DNA of 7,201 nucleotides. Origin: Cytophagales bacterium (lineage in GTDB: Bacteria; Bacteroidota; Bacteroidia; Cytophagales; JAAEPT01). Positions within the stretch are counted from its first letter, which is position 1. Every line of letters begins with the position of its first letter. A program made the translations under genes and the position numbers. Below are positions 5,464-7,201 of this stretch, one piece after another. The notes beneath the pieces were generated by a model. It had not been told where the DNA came from. It saw only the letters and a program-made list of their open reading frames with translations, and made no database searches. Where the stretch lies: assembly GCA_011524675.1 (NCBI GenBank), contig WTJX01000433.1, positions 1 to 7,201 of the forward strand. The letters are read 5' to 3'.

Positions 5464-6075
5464 ATGAAAATTAATTTGACTTTTATCCTCTTACTTTTAA
5501 TATCCTATACAAAGGCTGAGGTTATAGAAAAGGATCAAGTAGGTGCTTCTTATAGTAGAGATATTAATAATAACTTATTTCTAAACATATATTTTGGAGA
5601 AAGAATAAGAGAGAAAAACAGACACGCCTACTATAGCTCAAATTTTGAGTTTGGCTACTTCTTTCATCAAAATAAAACTAACTTCCTTGGTGTAAATACG
5701 CTTAAATATTACTCTCATAGTTTATATGCTGGAGTTAATAAGATTTTTTTCGATAGAGTATATATTGGTGGTTTACTTGGGTTTAGTGGAAACTGGGTTT
5801 CAAAAGAGTCAAAAGCTTATTTTAGAAATAACACATCATTAAACAAGCATCCGATCTATTTTGGAGGAATTTTGTTTGGAATCAAAGCTGGAGTAGTTCA
5901 AACGCTCATAAACAATGTATATTTAAACATTCATTCCCAAATAGGTGCTCACTTGTTTGAAGTAGGTGAGGGTGTGGTATCTTCTTTAATAGATAGTGAA
6001 GAAGAAGAAATATATACAGAAGTTGACCTGAATTATTTTATAAATTTCGGTGCAGGGCTAATCTTTGAATTTTGA
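5464..6075 (+). CDS. Predicted outer-membrane beta-barrel-like protein
   Basis: This 203-residue protein has a clear type I signal peptide: MKIN, a hydrophobic core LTFILLLLISY (5-15), and a likely cut after TKA (16-18). The mature part is rich in alternating aromatic and glycine residues typical of membrane beta strands: GASYSRD (27-33), LFLNIYFGERI (38-48), YYSSNFEFGYFF (56-67), SLYAGVNKIFFDRVYIGGLLGFSGNW (86-111), PIYFGGILFGIKAGVVQTL (130-148), VYLNIHSQIGAHLF (152-165) and NYFINFGAGLIFEF (190-203). The chain ends in Phe, the usual BAM-complex recognition mark of outer-membrane barrels. About eight strands fit the size. An acidic stretch SEEEEIYTE (178-186) probably forms a loop. No Pfam family is recognised, so transport, adhesion or structural roles are all open. 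It has its own repeat-bearing leader and no sign of an operon with the DNRLRE gene. Confidence 0.75.
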   Translation: MKINLTFILLLLISYTKAEVIEKDQVGASYSRDINNNLFLNIYFGERIREKNRHAYYSSNFEFGYFFHQNKTNFLGVNTLKYYSHSLYAGVNKIFFDRVYIGGLLGFSGNWVSKESKAYFRNNTSLNKHPIYFGGILFGIKAGVVQTLINNVYLNIHSQIGAHLFEVGEGVVSSLIDSEEEEIYTEVDLNYFINFGAGLIFEF

Positions 6076-6104
6076 TGTTGATACGAAGAATTGGAAATGT
6101 ACAA

Positions 6105-6132
6105 AGCCTAAAGCTTACAGCTAATAGTTGTT
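6105..6132 (+). repeat. Degenerate AGCTTAT heptamer array (B)
   Basis: Four 7-base units in a row: AGCCTAA, AGCTTAC, AGCTAAT, AGTTGTT. They are followed by AAACTTGAATA. Array A and array B align over about 38 bases (5416-5453 with 6107-6143, one gap). Confidence 0.55.
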
Positions 6133-6135
6133 AAA

Positions 6136-6143
6136 CTTGAATA
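6136..6143 (+). repeat. CTTGAATA leader motif
   Basis: Identical to the octamer at 5447-5454 and placed the same way, directly after a heptamer array. Here it is 140 bases from the next start codon, so closeness to the ATG is not a fixed property of the motif. Confidence 0.45.
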
Positions 6144-6158
6144 CATAAAACGAGCATG

Positions 6159-6186
6159 TCGAATGTCAAAGGTCAAATGTCTAATG
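6159..6186 (+). repeat. TCRAATG heptamer array
   Basis: Four 7-base units in perfect register: TCGAATG, TCAAAGG, TCAAATG, TCTAATG. The preceding ATG (6156-6158) looks like the end of a fifth unit. The region is non-coding between the beta-barrel-like gene and the SRPBCC gene. Confidence 0.65.
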
Positions 6187-6208
6187 TGTCCTTAATACCA
6201 ACAGATAG

Positions 6209-6236
6209 GGCAAATAGCTCATTGCGCAAAGCTTTT
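6209..6236 (+). repeat. Degenerate heptamer array (C)
   Basis: Units GGCAAAT, AGCTCAT, TGCGCAA, AGCTTTT keep a 7-base period with a shared GC at positions 2-3. The end AGCTTTTTCAACTTGAA (6230-6246) matches the end of array A (5435-5452) except for one T fewer. The array is more degenerate than A or B. Confidence 0.4.
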
Positions 6237-6240
6237 TCAA

Positions 6241-6272
6241 CTTGAACACTCGAATACAAGGATACTTGAACA
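6241..6272 (+). repeat. CTTGAACA octamer array before SRPBCC start
   Basis: Four 8-base units in exact register: CTTGAACA, CTCGAATA, CAAGGATA, CTTGAACA. The first and last are identical. The array ends 12 bases before the ATG at 6285 and so would lie in the mRNA leader or overlap the ribosome footprint. Confidence 0.6.
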
Positions 6273-6284
6273 CATTTTAAACTC

Positions 6285-7201
6285 ATGAAAAAATTAAAGA
6301 CATTACTCATAGGTATAGTAATAGGAGTTGCTTACGCCTTTATCACTATGCTTATCGTGCAGGGCTCTCATAAAACTGTTTCTATTGGATATGTCTTTGC
6401 TTTGCCTCTTGTTTTGGGGACCATTCCTGTTTTACTATCAACCAAAGCTCAATTAAAAAGTTATCTAACCTATCTGATTGCTCCTTGGGTGAGCGTTTTA
6501 ACATTCTTTTACCTTACTTTTATTACAGGATTGGAAGGTAGCATTTGTTTGGTCATTATTATTGGTCCTTTTTTGGTTTTAGGTAGTCTAGGGGCTTTCA
6601 TTTATCGGCTGATAAAGCTCAAATCGAAAGGGGATAACTCAAAGAAACTATATATAAGCTTGGCGATTCCTTTATTCGTCTTAGCAATGGAAAGTCTCAT
6701 TACTCCAGATAATTATTACGGAACAGTTACAACTACCATTATCATAGATGCAAGTAAAGAAACGGTTTGGGAAAACATCAAGAACGTAAAGAATATAAAA
6801 AAATATGAAATACAGCCTCATTTCATTCATAGTATTGGTATTCCTAAGCCTATACATGGGGAATTAGATATAGAGCAGGTAGGAGGTACGAGGTCTATTC
6901 TTTGGGAAAAAGGATTGAAGTTTAAAGAACGAATTACCAAATGGAAAGAAGGCGTAGGTTTCGAATATGACATTATCGTCAATCCTGAGGACATTCCACC
7001 ACACACGCTTGACGAGCATGTTATGATAGGAGGAACGTATTTCGATGCCGTAAAAGGTGCTTATTCCATCAGAAGTATAGATTCGTCAAGGCAAGAAGTA
7101 ACCTTAAGCTCTACCTATAGGATTACATCAACAGTGAATTTTTATGGTAAATATTGGACTGATTTTATATTTGAAGATTTTCATGAAATGATATTGGAGG
7201 T
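6285..7201 (+). CDS. Membrane-anchored SRPBCC domain protein, 3' end cut off
   Basis: The frame is open from ATG 6285 to the window edge, giving 305 residues without a stop. The N-terminal half is membrane: hydrophobic segments at about 4-25, 32-52, 60-80, 85-110 and 122-139, so four or five helices joined by short loops, the last preceded by the basic stretch KLKSKGDNSKK. From about 147 a SRPBCC (START/Bet v1-like) domain begins with the typical pattern TVTTTIIIDASKETVWENIKN (147-167), then strands including KFKERITKWKEGVGFEYDI (212-230), and EVTLSSTYRITSTVNFYGKY (271-290) before the expected C-terminal helix FEDFHEMILE. Known: SRPBCC domains bind hydrophobic ligands in a deep cavity. Inference: the domain senses or handles a lipid-like ligand at the membrane, with five helices placing it on the opposite face from a cytoplasmic N-terminus. 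The start is supported by MKKLK and the position just after the octamer array; ligand unknown. Confidence 0.8.
   Translation, partial: MKKLKTLLIGIVIGVAYAFITMLIVQGSHKTVSIGYVFALPLVLGTIPVLLSTKAQLKSYLTYLIAPWVSVLTFFYLTFITGLEGSICLVIIIGPFLVLGSLGAFIYRLIKLKSKGDNSKKLYISLAIPLFVLAMESLITPDNYYGTVTTTIIIDASKETVWENIKNVKNIKKYEIQPHFIHSIGIPKPIHGELDIEQVGGTRSILWEKGLKFKERITKWKEGVGFEYDIIVNPEDIPPHTLDEHVMIGGTYFDAVKGAYSIRSIDSSRQEVTLSSTYRITSTVNFYGKYWTDFIFEDFHEMILE

Noticed and set aside
6105..6272. CRISPR-like array suggested by repeated short motifs
   Set aside because: The units are 7-8 bases, directly adjacent and degenerate. There are no 20-40 base repeats separated by unique spacers and no cas gene.

Overview
The window is AT-rich bacterial DNA and most likely comes from a member of the Bacteroidota, probably a marine or soil Cytophagales- or Flavobacteriia-like organism. 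The pointers are: a TTTG-N20-TATATTTG promoter matching the Bacteroidota consensus; A-rich leaders with little Shine-Dalgarno signal; a lipoprotein with a 3-keto-disaccharide hydrolase (DUF1080) domain; a DNRLRE-type secreted module; and a small outer-membrane-like protein ending in Phe. The genus cannot be told from the sequence.

Left part (1-2704): a tightly spaced two-gene unit encodes a UPF0175-family small protein and a DUF3368 PIN-like protein, an arrangement that resembles a type II toxin-antitoxin pair. It is followed by a 562-residue soluble protein that I do not recognise, which ends at a weak terminator-like hairpin.

Middle part (2705-4771): a 400-base spacer carries the best promoter of the window. 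It leads to a solitary DUF1080 lipoprotein whose stop codon lies inside a GC-containing hairpin. A convergent minus-strand gene for a small two-helix membrane protein follows. Between these two sits a leader-like stretch with a start-like ATG and a 10-codon ORF that leads nowhere. The spacer 4452-4771 is dense in AT-rich inverted repeats.

Right part (4772-7201): three plus-strand genes encode a DNRLRE-domain protein that seems to have lost a proper signal peptide, a 203-residue predicted outer-membrane beta-barrel-like protein, and the first 305 residues of a membrane-anchored SRPBCC protein that runs off the window. The genes have separate leaders, so nothing shows one operon.

The most unusual structure is non-coding. 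The leaders of the last two genes hold degenerate short tandem arrays: 7-base units of the type AGCTTAT, 7-base units of the type TCRAATG, and 8-base units of the type CTTGAACA. These end directly before start codons and share a TTCAACTTGAA core. I found no CRISPR array, rRNA, tRNA, transposase or phage gene. I also see no convincing new multi-gene system; the best candidates for novelty are the repeat-rich leaders and the orphan 562-residue protein.
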